Shown: positions 8,165 through 15,405 of the stretch, piece after piece
Position numbering within the stretch: the stretch's first letter is position 1
How the letters are laid out: every line of letters starts with the position of its first letter
Translations under genes and position numbers: made by a program
The notes under the pieces: generated by a model
The model's input: only the letters and a program-made list of their open reading frames with translations
Databases searched by the model: none
Told to the model about the DNA's origin: nothing
Assembly (NCBI RefSeq): GCF_014656095.1
Contig: NZ_BNBT01000012.1
Span: forward strand, 1 to 64,000
Direction of reading: 5' to 3'
Length of the DNA stretch: 64,000 nt
DNA from: Streptomyces longispororuber
Lineage (GTDB): Bacteria; Actinomycetota; Actinomycetes; Streptomycetales; Streptomycetaceae

Positions 8165-10789
8165 GTGGCGGCATGGGCGCGTTGGTGCTTCCGGCACCCC
8201 CTCGTGGTCCTCGTGCTGTGGGCGGGCGCCCTCTGCGGCCTGGGCGCCGTCGGCGGCACCGCGGGCGCCGACTACGTCCACGCCTTCTCCTCCCGCGGCT
8301 CCGACTCCGAGCGGGCGCGCGACCTGATGGCGGAGGCGTTCCCCGAGCGCGGCGGCGACACCGACACCATGGTGTGGAAGACCGGCACCGGCTCGGTCCG
8401 GGACGCCGCCGTGCGCGACCGGATCGAGCCCGCGCTCGCCGGCATCGCCGCGCTCAAGGGCGTCGGCGAGGTCGCGGGGCCGTATACGCCGGGCCCGGAC
8501 GCCGCCGCGCGGATCAGCGGGGACGGGCGCATCGCCTACGCGCGCATCACCTTCACGCGTCCGGCGGGCCACCTGCCCGAGAGCCTCGTCCGGGACGTCG
8601 TCGACACCGCGCTGCGCGCCGAAGCCCCGGGCCTGCGCGTCGAGTTGGGCGGACCGGCCGTCGCCCGCACACAGGAGCCGCCCGCGGGCACCGTCGAGGC
8701 CGTCGGCGTCGCGGCCGCCGCGGTGGTGCTGTTCCTCGCCTTCGGCTCGCTCTTCGCGATGCTGCTGCCCCTGCTGACCGCCGTGTGCGCCGTCGGCACC
8801 GGGCTGCTCGCCACCATGCTGCTCAGCCACGTCACGGACGTGCCCGCGGTGGCGCCGCTGCTCGGCACGCTGCTCGGCCTCGGCGTCGGCGTCGACTACG
8901 CCCTGTTCATCGTCTCCCGCCACCGCGGGGGCCTGCTGCGCGGCCTCGCCCCGGAGGCGGCGGCCGTGCAGGCGCTCAACACCGCGGGCCGGGCCGTGCT
9001 GTTCGCCGGCGGCACCGTGTGCGTCGCCCTCGCCGGGATGCTCGTGATGAACACGCGCTTCCTGGACGGCGTGGCGCTCACCGCGTCCCTCACCGTCGTC
9101 CTGAGCGTGCTCGCCGCCGTCACGCTGCTGCCCGCGCTGTTCGGCGTGCTCGGCGCCCGGGTGCTCAGCCGCCGCCAGCGCCACCGCCTCGCCGTCGCGG
9201 GACCGGACCCGCGGGAGCCCGCGGGCCTCGCCGCGCGCTGGTCGGCGTACGTGGAGAAGCGCCCGCGCGCCGTGGGGCTGCTCGCGCTGGCCGTGGCGGC
9301 CGTCCTGGCCGTGCCGCTGCTCTCGCTGCGCCTCGGCGCCGCCGACCAGGGCGAGCACCGGGCGTCCAGCACCCGGCAGGCGTACGACCTGCTCGCCGAG
9401 GGCTTCGGCCCCGGCGCCAGCGGCCCCCTGAACGTGGTCGTGGAGCGGGCCGGGCCCGCCGGCACCGACGGCCTGGTGGAGCGCATCCGCGCCACCGACG
9501 GCGTGGCCCAGGTCGCCTCCGGGCCGTCCGCGGACAGCGGCACCTCCCTGATCCAGGTCGTGCCCGCCACCTCGCCGCGGTCCGCGGAGACGGGCGTCCT
9601 GGTCGACCGGCTGCGCGACGACGTGCTCCCGGACGCGGGCGCGCACGCCCACGTGGGCGGGGTGACGGCGGTGTTCGAGGACGTCGCGGCGGCCACCGCC
9701 GAGCGCCTGCCGTACTTCGTCGGCGTCATCGTCGGACTCGGTTTCCTGCTGCTCCTCGTCGCCTTCCGCTCCCTCGTCGTACCGTTGACGGCCGCCGTGA
9801 CCAACCTGATCGCCGCGGCGGCGTTCTTCGGAATCATGGTGGCGGTGTTCCAGTGGGGCTGGGGCGCGGGCGTCCTCGGCGCCGCCGGGGACGGCCCGGT
9901 CCCCGCGGTCCTGCCGGTGGTCCTGCTGGCCCTGCTCCTCGGCCTCGCGACGGACCACCAGGTGTTCCTCGTCAGCCGTATGCACGAGGAGTGGATGCGG
10001 ACCGGGGACAACGCGCGCGCCGTGCGCGTCGGCCTCGCGGAGACCGGCCGGGTCGTCACCTGCGCCGCCCTCGTCGTGACCGGCGTGTTCGCCGCGTTCC
10101 TCCTCAGCGGCGACACGCGGGGCGCCGTGGCGGGCACCGTCCTCGCCGCGGCCGTCGCCCTCGACGCGTTCCTGCTGCGCGCCGCGCTCGTCCCCGCGGC
10201 CATGCACCTGATCGGCCGCGCCAACTGGTGGCTGCCGCCCTGGCTCGACCGGCGCGTGCCGCACCTCGCCGTCGAGCCGAAGGAGACCCCGCCGCCCGCC
10301 CCCGAGGAGGCGGGCGACCTGGCCGCGGCGGCCCTGCGCGCCGCGACGCCCGTGCCGCCCGCGGTGGAGCCGGCCGGTCCCGCGGCCCCCGCGGCGAGCG
10401 GCCCGTGCGGGGAACCGGCCGCGCGCCCGGTGCCGTACGACCCCTTCGACGCGTGCGGCGCGCCGGGGGAGGCCCCCGTCCCGGGCGCGCGCGGCCTCGG
10501 CCCGTACGTCGTCCACGGCTTCGTCGTCACGCCCTTCGGCGAGCCGATCCACAGCGTGACCCTCACCCTCGCCCGCCAGGACGGCCGGCGGCTCGACCGC
10601 GTGTCGTCCCTGGTCGACGGGTCCTACATCCTCGCCGCCCCCGCCCCCGGCGTGTACGTCCTTGCGGCGACGGCCCCCGGCTACGCCTCGAAGGCCCGGC
10701 ACATCATGCTCGGGAACGGCCCGCTCACGTACGACCTGGAGCTGGTCGAGGCGGTGGGGACCGGACCGCCCGGCGCGCCGGACGGCTGA
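8165..10789 (+). CDS. MMPL family transporter with C-terminal regulatory-like domain
   Basis: An 874-residue RND-superfamily exporter. The GTG start is chosen because a GGGGGA site precedes it and the product opens directly with the first helix (FRHPLVVLVLWAG). Two halves are visible, each with one helix, an extracellular loop and a cluster of five helices; the first half carries the family segment LLGLGVGVDYALFIVSRHR and the second LLLGLATDHQVFLVSRM. Residues about 780-865 form an extra soluble domain (VHGFVVTPFGEPIHSVTLTL ... GSYILAAPAPGVYVLAA) resembling carboxypeptidase regulatory-like folds. MMPL proteins export lipids or small molecules. The cargo is unknown. The gene is divergent from the two-component operon. 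Confidence 0.88.
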   Translation: MAAWARWCFRHPLVVLVLWAGALCGLGAVGGTAGADYVHAFSSRGSDSERARDLMAEAFPERGGDTDTMVWKTGTGSVRDAAVRDRIEPALAGIAALKGVGEVAGPYTPGPDAAARISGDGRIAYARITFTRPAGHLPESLVRDVVDTALRAEAPGLRVELGGPAVARTQEPPAGTVEAVGVAAAAVVLFLAFGSLFAMLLPLLTAVCAVGTGLLATMLLSHVTDVPAVAPLLGTLLGLGVGVDYALFIVSRHRGGLLRGLAPEAAAVQALNTAGRAVLFAGGTVCVALAGMLVMNTRFLDGVALTASLTVVLSVLAAVTLLPALFGVLGARVLSRRQRHRLAVAGPDPREPAGLAARWSAYVEKRPRAVGLLALAVAAVLAVPLLSLRLGAADQGEHRASSTRQAYDLLAEGFGPGASGPLNVVVERAGPAGTDGLVERIRATDGVAQVASGPSADSGTSLIQVVPATSPRSAETGVLVDRLRDDVLPDAGAHAHVGGVTAVFEDVAAATAERLPYFVGVIVGLGFLLLLVAFRSLVVPLTAAVTNLIAAAAFFGIMVAVFQWGWGAGVLGAAGDGPVPAVLPVVLLALLLGLATDHQVFLVSRMHEEWMRTGDNARAVRVGLAETGRVVTCAALVVTGVFAAFLLSGDTRGAVAGTVLAAAVALDAFLLRAALVPAAMHLIGRANWWLPPWLDRRVPHLAVEPKETPPPAPEEAGDLAAAALRAATPVPPAVEPAGPAAPAASGPCGEPAARPVPYDPFDACGAPGEAPVPGARGLGPYVVHGFVVTPFGEPIHSVTLTLARQDGRRLDRVSSLVDGSYILAAPAPGVYVLAATAPGYASKARHIMLGNGPLTYDLELVEAVGTGPPGAPDG

Positions 10790-11586
10790 GGACGAGGCCG
10801 CGAGGCCACAAGACGGGGATCCGGAGGCGTCACCTCCGGGTCCCGGGAAGGGGGCGGCCCTGGTAATCCCCCGGCAGGGCCGCCCCGTAACCGCCGCAGC
10901 CCCCGGTGCAGTGCCATGCGCACGGCACCGGGGCGCTTGCCGAGCAGCCGGGCCGCGGCCGGGCCGTCCAGGCCCACGAGCACGCCCAGGAAGACGGCCC
11001 GGGCCTGGTCGGGCGGCAAGGAGGCGACCAGGGCGAGCGCCGCGTCGGTGGCCAGCGCCTCCAGGGCCTCCTCGGCGGTGTCCCGCTCGTCCGGCAGGTC
11101 CAGCGCCTCGCCCTCGACGAGGGACAGGCGGGGCCTGCTCATGCGGCGCCGCGCGTGGTCACGGGCGCGGTTGCGGGCCACGGCCGCGGCCCAGCGGCGG
11201 AAGTCGGCCCCGTCCCCGGTGAACCGCCCGAGGTCCCGGGCGATCTGGAGCCACGCCTCGGACGCCACGTCCTCCGACTCGTCCCCGGCGAGCCCCCGCA
11301 CCATGCCGAGCAGCCCGGGCTGCACCCACCGGTACACCAGCGCGAACGCCGCCTCGTCCCCCTCCTTGGCCGCCTCCACCGCCCGGGACAGCGCCGCGTC
11401 CCCGATCTTCGCCCGCTTCCGGCCCCCGACGGCGTCCGCCGGCTCCTGACCCTTCGCGGGGCCCGTGCGCCCTTGGTCCCCCGTCCGCGCCGTCCGTCCT
11501 GTCCGTCCCGTACGTGCCGCCGTCCGTGCCTCGTCCCCGCCCGGGCCCACGTGCTCCTCTTGACCCCCGCCGCCGGCACCGCTCAC
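10681..11586 (-). CDS. ECF RNA polymerase sigma factor
   Basis: A 301-residue protein. The first 60 residues are a low-complexity tail rich in Arg, Thr and Gly. The sigma-2 region follows (EGDEAAFALVYRWV ... SEDVASEAWLQIARDLGRF) with a helix containing RRWAAAVARNRARDH. Sigma-4 ends at KRPGAVRMALHRGLRRL. About 65 further residues are proline-rich and have no domain. It is a clear paralogue of the sigma factor at 29673. The last 109 bases overlap the convergent MMPL gene and the reading frame crosses a strong hairpin at 10851-10886. No anti-sigma gene is adjacent. The GTG start is uncertain because upstream Shine-Dalgarno pairing is weak. Confidence 0.82.
   Translation of the reverse strand: MSGAGGGGQEEHVGPGGDEARTAARTGRTGRTARTGDQGRTGPAKGQEPADAVGGRKRAKIGDAALSRAVEAAKEGDEAAFALVYRWVQPGLLGMVRGLAGDESEDVASEAWLQIARDLGRFTGDGADFRRWAAAVARNRARDHARRRMSRPRLSLVEGEALDLPDERDTAEEALEALATDAALALVASLPPDQARAVFLGVLVGLDGPAAARLLGKRPGAVRMALHRGLRRLRGGPAGGLPGPPPSRDPEVTPPDPRLVASRPRPQPSGAPGGPVPTASTSSRSYVSGPFPSMMCRAFEA
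10851..10886. terminator. hairpin, probable MMPL terminator
   Basis: A perfect 12-bp stem (GGGGCGGCCCTG with its complement) surrounds a 12-base loop, 61 bases after the MMPL stop. It also lies within the C-terminal tail codons of the opposing sigma factor. Confidence 0.65.
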
Positions 11587-11638
11587 CGTGCCCGTGCCCC
11601 CGTGTGTGCTGCCGCGGCGCCCCGCGGGCGCGACGCGG

Positions 11639-12112
11639 TCACAGCGAACGTGCCGGTTCGGACCTCGCCGCGGGCCGCCCGCCCCGCCCGGCCCGCTCGG
11701 GGTGGCGCCCCGGCAGGGTCAGGTAGAAGGTCTGGAGCGACTCCTCGGCCCCGGCCTCGTAGCGGTTGACGACCTTTCCCAGCGGGCTCCACACCCGCCC
11801 GTCGGGCATCCGCACCCCCACGGCCTGCCCGAAGTACTGCCGCTGGGCGTCGTCGAGGTCGATCCAGACCGCGCCCGCGTGCCGGACCAGGACCTCGCCG
11901 ACGTACGCCCCGAACCCGAACAGCGCGGCCGCGACCTCGTCCCGGCCGCGCCCGTCCCGGCGCATCCCGTCGAGCACGGAGTCCACGACGCGCAGGCTCC
12001 GCACGGAGAAGTCAAGCGGCAGCCTGTTACGCTCCGTCACCCGCGCGACGAATCCTCGCGTGTAGCCCCGCATCTCCGCCGCGCGCGGCACCTTCTTCCC
12101 CTCACCGGCCAC
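11639..12112 (-). CDS. conserved hypothetical protein
   Basis: A 157-residue soluble protein that I do not recognise. The GTG at 12112 is preferred over an in-frame start at 12205 because the sequence just before it, GGGGTGGGGAAC, is a strong ribosome-binding site. Visible stretches are YTRGFVARVTERNRLPLDFS, an acidic WIDLDDAQRQYFGQ and RVWSPLGKVVNRYEAGAEES. There is no signal peptide or membrane segment. The last 20 residues are Arg/Pro-rich. It lies 52 bases upstream of the sigma-factor start and on the same strand, so they may be co-transcribed. Confidence 0.6.
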   Translation of the reverse strand: MAGEGKKVPRAAEMRGYTRGFVARVTERNRLPLDFSVRSLRVVDSVLDGMRRDGRGRDEVAAALFGFGAYVGEVLVRHAGAVWIDLDDAQRQYFGQAVGVRMPDGRVWSPLGKVVNRYEAGAEESLQTFYLTLPGRHPERAGRGGRPAARSEPARSL

Positions 12113-12382
12113 CGTTCCCCACCCCTTCGGCTCCGCTCCGTACGTGTACGAGAGCAACGAATGCCCTCTCCGGTTAACGAGCGCAACGAACACCGCATCC
12201 GTCACACCCCTGGCCGGTGTGCCTTCTCACACCGTCAACTCGGGGCCCGCGCACAACCTTTGGCGCCGGTTGCGTGTCTTGCGCTCTTACGTTTGCCGCT
12301 TCCGGGGTTGAGCGGTATGTCCCCTTCCGTGGTGGCGGGAAGGGGTGGGGTCGACGGGGCGCCCGGAGCCGGGGCGGCCGGG

Positions 12383-12799
12383 TCAGACCCGGCCGAGCTC
12401 CGGGCGCTTGGTGTAGTCGGTGAAGCCGATGACGTTGCCCCACGGGTCGGCGATCTCCACGGTCCAGCCCGTCGCTCCGGCGAACGGCTCCGTGAGGACC
12501 GGAATCCCGGCGCCCGCCAGGGCCTCCGCCGTCGCCCGGGCGTCCGGGACCTCCAGCCAGAGGCGCGGCGCGGGCCACGGCGGCGGGCGGCGTCCGGCCC
12601 CCGCCTCCGCGCGCAGGAGCACGCCGGGCGTCTCGCCGCCCACGCGCAGGATGGCGAGCCCGGCCTCGTCGAGGCGGTACGCGACCGGGAAACCCGCCCG
12701 CTCGTAGAAGTCGACTGCTTCATCCAGGTCTCCGACGGGCAGCAGCATGTTGTCGAAGCCGAGAAGAGTGGCACCAGAGGGTAGACGATTGTCTGACAT
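12383..12799 (-). CDS. VOC (glyoxalase/bleomycin-resistance) family protein
   Basis: A 138-residue protein with the vicinal-oxygen-chelate double beta-alpha-beta layout: FDNMLLPVGDLDEAVDFYE at the start of the first module, LWLEVPDARATAEALAGAG in the second, and the closing ADPWGNVIGFTDY with the metal-binding region. Members are glyoxalases, dioxygenases or drug-binding proteins. The substrate cannot be inferred. It is divergent from the cupin gene with only 17 bases between start codons, and its own ATG lies inside an inverted repeat. Confidence 0.85.
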   Translation of the reverse strand: MSDNRLPSGATLLGFDNMLLPVGDLDEAVDFYERAGFPVAYRLDEAGLAILRVGGETPGVLLRAEAGAGRRPPPWPAPRLWLEVPDARATAEALAGAGIPVLTEPFAGATGWTVEIADPWGNVIGFTDYTKRPELGRV

Positions 12800-12808
12800 A
12801 GCGTCAGA
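12792..12808. promoter_or_regulatory. inverted repeat across divergent starts
   Basis: TCTGAC and GTCAGA form a perfect 6-bp inverted repeat separated by five bases. It covers the VOC start codon and ends nine bases before the cupin ATG. The gap between the two genes is too short for two ordinary promoters and leaders, so this is a candidate shared operator or part of leaderless promoters. Confidence 0.45.
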
Positions 12809-12816
12809 ATACGGAC

Positions 12817-13161
12817 ATGAAGAGCATGCCGGAAGTCCATGACCTGTCCGTCCTCGCCGAGGAGCACCTGAACCAGGCCCGGGGCGACGCCCACGGCCGC
12901 AGCGCGCAGCTCGTCGTCCACGACGGGGCGCTGCGCCAGAGCGTCATCGCCCTGGTGTCCGGGACGGAGCTCGACGAGCACAACACGCCGCCCGCGGCCA
13001 GCCTGTGCGTCCTGCGTGGCGAGGTGCGGCTGACCACCGAGCAGGGGAACGAGTGGGTGCTTCGTGAGGGGCAGTTCGGCGAGGTCCCGAAGGAACGGCA
13101 CGGGCTCGTCGCCCTGGCGGACTCGGTGGTCCTGCTGACGGCGGTGACGGCGACGGCCTGA
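12817..13161 (+). CDS. cupin domain protein
   Basis: A 114-residue single cupin barrel. The conserved region runs from LVSGTELDEHNTPPAASLCV through VLRGEVRLT to REGQFGEVPKERHGLVALAD. The first cupin motif keeps one histidine and glutamate (DEHNTPP) and the second keeps ERHGL, so metal binding is possible but the full HxH pair is absent. The function is unknown. It pairs divergently with the VOC gene, suggesting joint regulation and perhaps a shared small-molecule substrate. Confidence 0.75.
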   Translation: MKSMPEVHDLSVLAEEHLNQARGDAHGRSAQLVVHDGALRQSVIALVSGTELDEHNTPPAASLCVLRGEVRLTTEQGNEWVLREGQFGEVPKERHGLVALADSVVLLTAVTATA

Positions 13162-13298
13162 GCCCCGCGGACGCACTCGGGCCCGTCCCTTCCCGTACGT
13201 ACGCGGGGCGCCACATCCGGGGCACCCCCGGATCCGCCCGCCCCGTGCCAGGGGGCCACCGCCCCCTGGACCCCTGCCGGCCCCTGCCCACTCCTGCC

Positions 13299-14309
13299 TC
13301 AGCCGCGCCCCGCGCCCCGCTCCCCGGCCCCGGACGGGCCCCGCGCCCCGGACGGGCCCCGCGCCCCGCCCCCCTCGGCGGCACCCTCGCGCGGCCACAC
13401 GAAGCCCACCCACACCAGCCCCCACGCCGCCACCGCCACCCACAGCAGCACCCGCCCGAGGACCCGCAGCCACGCCACGTCCGTCACGAGCCCGGTGGAC
13501 AGCGCCGCCGCGGCCGTCAGCCCCAGCGCGAACACCGTGGCCCAGCGCCGGGCGTCGTACCGGAGGCGCGGCGCGGCCACCTCGGCGGCCAGCAGCAGCG
13601 CGTACCAGGCCAGGGCGAGCCCGAGCAGCACGTACGTCAGGACCCGCAGGGCGTCGTGGCCGCCGCCGGTCCACTGCGGCAGCGCCGTCAGCCGCGCGCC
13701 CGCGAGCGCCGAGACGGCGAGCGCGCCGCCCGCCACCCACTGGTCACCGGCGCCCGTCAGCACCTGCCGTACGTCGAAGCGCACCAGCGCCTCCCCGTAC
13801 AGGACGAGGCCGAGCGCGAAGCAGGCGAGCGCCGCGGCACCGAGCCAGTCGCCCTCGCCCGCCCAGCACAGCCAGGCCGCGAGCACCGCGAGGGCCTGCG
13901 TCGCCACGCACGCCAGGAACACCTCGCCGGACATCCCGCGCCGCCGCCAGTGGCAGACCACCGGCACCAGCGGCACCGGCCACGCCACGGCCGCGACCAC
14001 CAGCAGCGCGATCGCCAGGCCCTGCCACCCCAGGACGGAGAACCGGGTGCCGACCACGGCCGTCGCCGCGACGGCCGTGAGCGCGGACGGCGTCATCGCC
14101 GCCGCCCACCGGGCCCGGTCGCGTACGAGATGATCGGTGAGGTCCGCCGCCATCACCAGCCAGAGCAGCGCCGCGCACCCGAGGAAGATCCGCGACAGGA
14201 CCTCGTGTCCGGTCAGATGCAGCCCCACCGAGAGGACGCCGGTCGCCAGCGCGCAGCCCCCGGCGGCCGGGGTGACCTCGTTACGCCACGTATGTCTCAC
14301 ACCTCTCAT
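13299..14309 (-). CDS. TehA/SLAC1-like tellurite-resistance/dicarboxylate transporter family protein
   Basis: A 336-residue protein with about ten hydrophobic helices and almost no loops. The opening helix ALATGVLSVGLHLTG matches the ATGILS-type first segment of the TehA/SLAC1 channel-like family. The 30 C-terminal residues are a Gly/Ala/Arg tail. TehA relatives carry anions or dicarboxylates; transport here is unproven. It is monocistronic. Other polytopic families remain possible because the call rests mainly on topology and the first helix. Confidence 0.6.
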   Translation of the reverse strand: MRGVRHTWRNEVTPAAGGCALATGVLSVGLHLTGHEVLSRIFLGCAALLWLVMAADLTDHLVRDRARWAAAMTPSALTAVAATAVVGTRFSVLGWQGLAIALLVVAAVAWPVPLVPVVCHWRRRGMSGEVFLACVATQALAVLAAWLCWAGEGDWLGAAALACFALGLVLYGEALVRFDVRQVLTGAGDQWVAGGALAVSALAGARLTALPQWTGGGHDALRVLTYVLLGLALAWYALLLAAEVAAPRLRYDARRWATVFALGLTAAAALSTGLVTDVAWLRVLGRVLLWVAVAAWGLVWVGFVWPREGAAEGGGARGPSGARGPSGAGERGAGRG

Positions 14310-14410
14310 GACACCCCGGGGCCACGCCCGTCACCACCTGGCGCCGCCCGGCGCTGTGCTGACCGGACGCCGTACGCCGACATCACTTACGCGAACGGCG
14401 ACCGGCCGCG

Positions 14411-14578
14411 ATGGCCTGTTCCTGCTGGAAAGCGCCTTCCTGGAACGTCCACACCTACGTGCTGGACCCGGGCACCAAGGCCTACAGCGACACCGGCACC
14501 TTCTACGACCGCCTCAAGACGTCCCGCCCCTTCGACATCGACATCGACCTGACGGCCGTGAACCGCCGCCGGGCGTAG
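14411..14578 (+). pseudogene. Uma2 family nuclease remnant (C-terminus only)
   Basis: This short frame encodes about 55 residues ending WNVHTYVLDPGTKAYSDTG, YDRLKTSRPFDIDIDLTAV and a stop. That matches the C-terminal part of Uma2-type proteins, in which a PFDIDIDL strand closes the domain. The catalytic core with its PD-(D/E)XK residues is absent and no upstream sequence in any frame restores it. It is therefore a decayed fragment between the permease gene and the sdhB terminator. Confidence 0.6.
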
Positions 14579-14587
14579 CCGGGTACA

Positions 14588-14625
14588 CGAGGGCCCCGCT
14601 TCCAGGACGGGAAGCGGGGCCCTCG
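14588..14625. terminator. strong terminator after sdhB
   Basis: A perfect 16-bp stem with a six-base loop, arms CGAGGGCCCCGCTTCC and complement, lies 16 bases beyond the sdhB stop. It is the clear end of the sdh operon and may also end transcription arriving from the left. Confidence 0.85.
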
Positions 14626-14640
14626 CGTACGCGTGCGGGA

Positions 14641-15405
14641 TCAGTAGCGGCGCGTGATCAGCGCCCGCTTGACCTCCTGGATCGCCTTCGTGACCTCGAT
14701 GCCACGGGGGCAGGCGTCCGTGCAGTTGAACGTGGTGCGGCAGCGCCACACGCCGTCCTTGTCGTTGAGGATCTCCAGGCGCTGCTCGCCCGCCTCGTCA
14801 CGGCTGTCGAAGATGAAGCGGTGCGCGTTCACGATCGCGGCCGGGCCGAAGTACTGGCCGTCGTTCCAGAACACCGGGCAGGACGACGTGCACGCGGCGC
14901 ACAGGATGCACTTCGTGGTGTCGTCGAAGCGCTCGCGGTCCTCGGCGGACTGCAGGCGCTCCCGGGTCGGCTCGTTGCCGGTCGTCACCAGGAAGGGCAT
15001 GACGTCCCGGTAGGCCTGGAAGAACGGCTCCATGTCCACGACCAGGTCCTTCAGGACCGTCAGGCCCTTGATGGGCTCGACCGTGATGGGCTTGGCCGGG
15101 TTGATGTCCTTGATCAGGGTCTTGCAGGCCAGGCGGTTCTTGCCGTTGATGCGCATGGCGTCCGAGCCGCAGATGCCGTGCGCGCACGAGCGGCGGAACG
15201 TCAGCGAGCCGTCCAGCTCCCACTTGATCTTGTGGAGGCCGTCGAGGACGCGCTCCTTGGGGTCGATCTCGAGCTGGAAGTCTTCCCAGGTCGCCTCCGC
15301 CGAGACCTCCGGATTGAAGCGGCGGATCCGGAAGGTGACGGTGATGAGGTGGGACGCGGCGGCGGCGTCGTCCGCCGCGACCTTGTCCATCGTCGGGGTT
15401 GCCAT
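14641..15405 (-). CDS. sdhB: succinate dehydrogenase iron-sulfur subunit
   Basis: The 254-residue electron-transfer subunit of respiratory complex II. The plant-type [2Fe-2S] site shows CAHGICGSDAMRING and a later RLAC. The C-terminal ferredoxin-like half carries CILCAACTSSCPVFW and CRTTFNCTDACPRGI for the [4Fe-4S] and [3Fe-4S] clusters. It passes electrons from the SdhA flavin to menaquinone at the membrane subunits. It is the last gene of the operon, overlapping sdhA by one base (TGATG), and is followed by a strong terminator. Confidence 0.96.
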   Translation of the reverse strand: MATPTMDKVAADDAAAASHLITVTFRIRRFNPEVSAEATWEDFQLEIDPKERVLDGLHKIKWELDGSLTFRRSCAHGICGSDAMRINGKNRLACKTLIKDINPAKPITVEPIKGLTVLKDLVVDMEPFFQAYRDVMPFLVTTGNEPTRERLQSAEDRERFDDTTKCILCAACTSSCPVFWNDGQYFGPAAIVNAHRFIFDSRDEAGEQRLEILNDKDGVWRCRTTFNCTDACPRGIEVTKAIQEVKRALITRRY

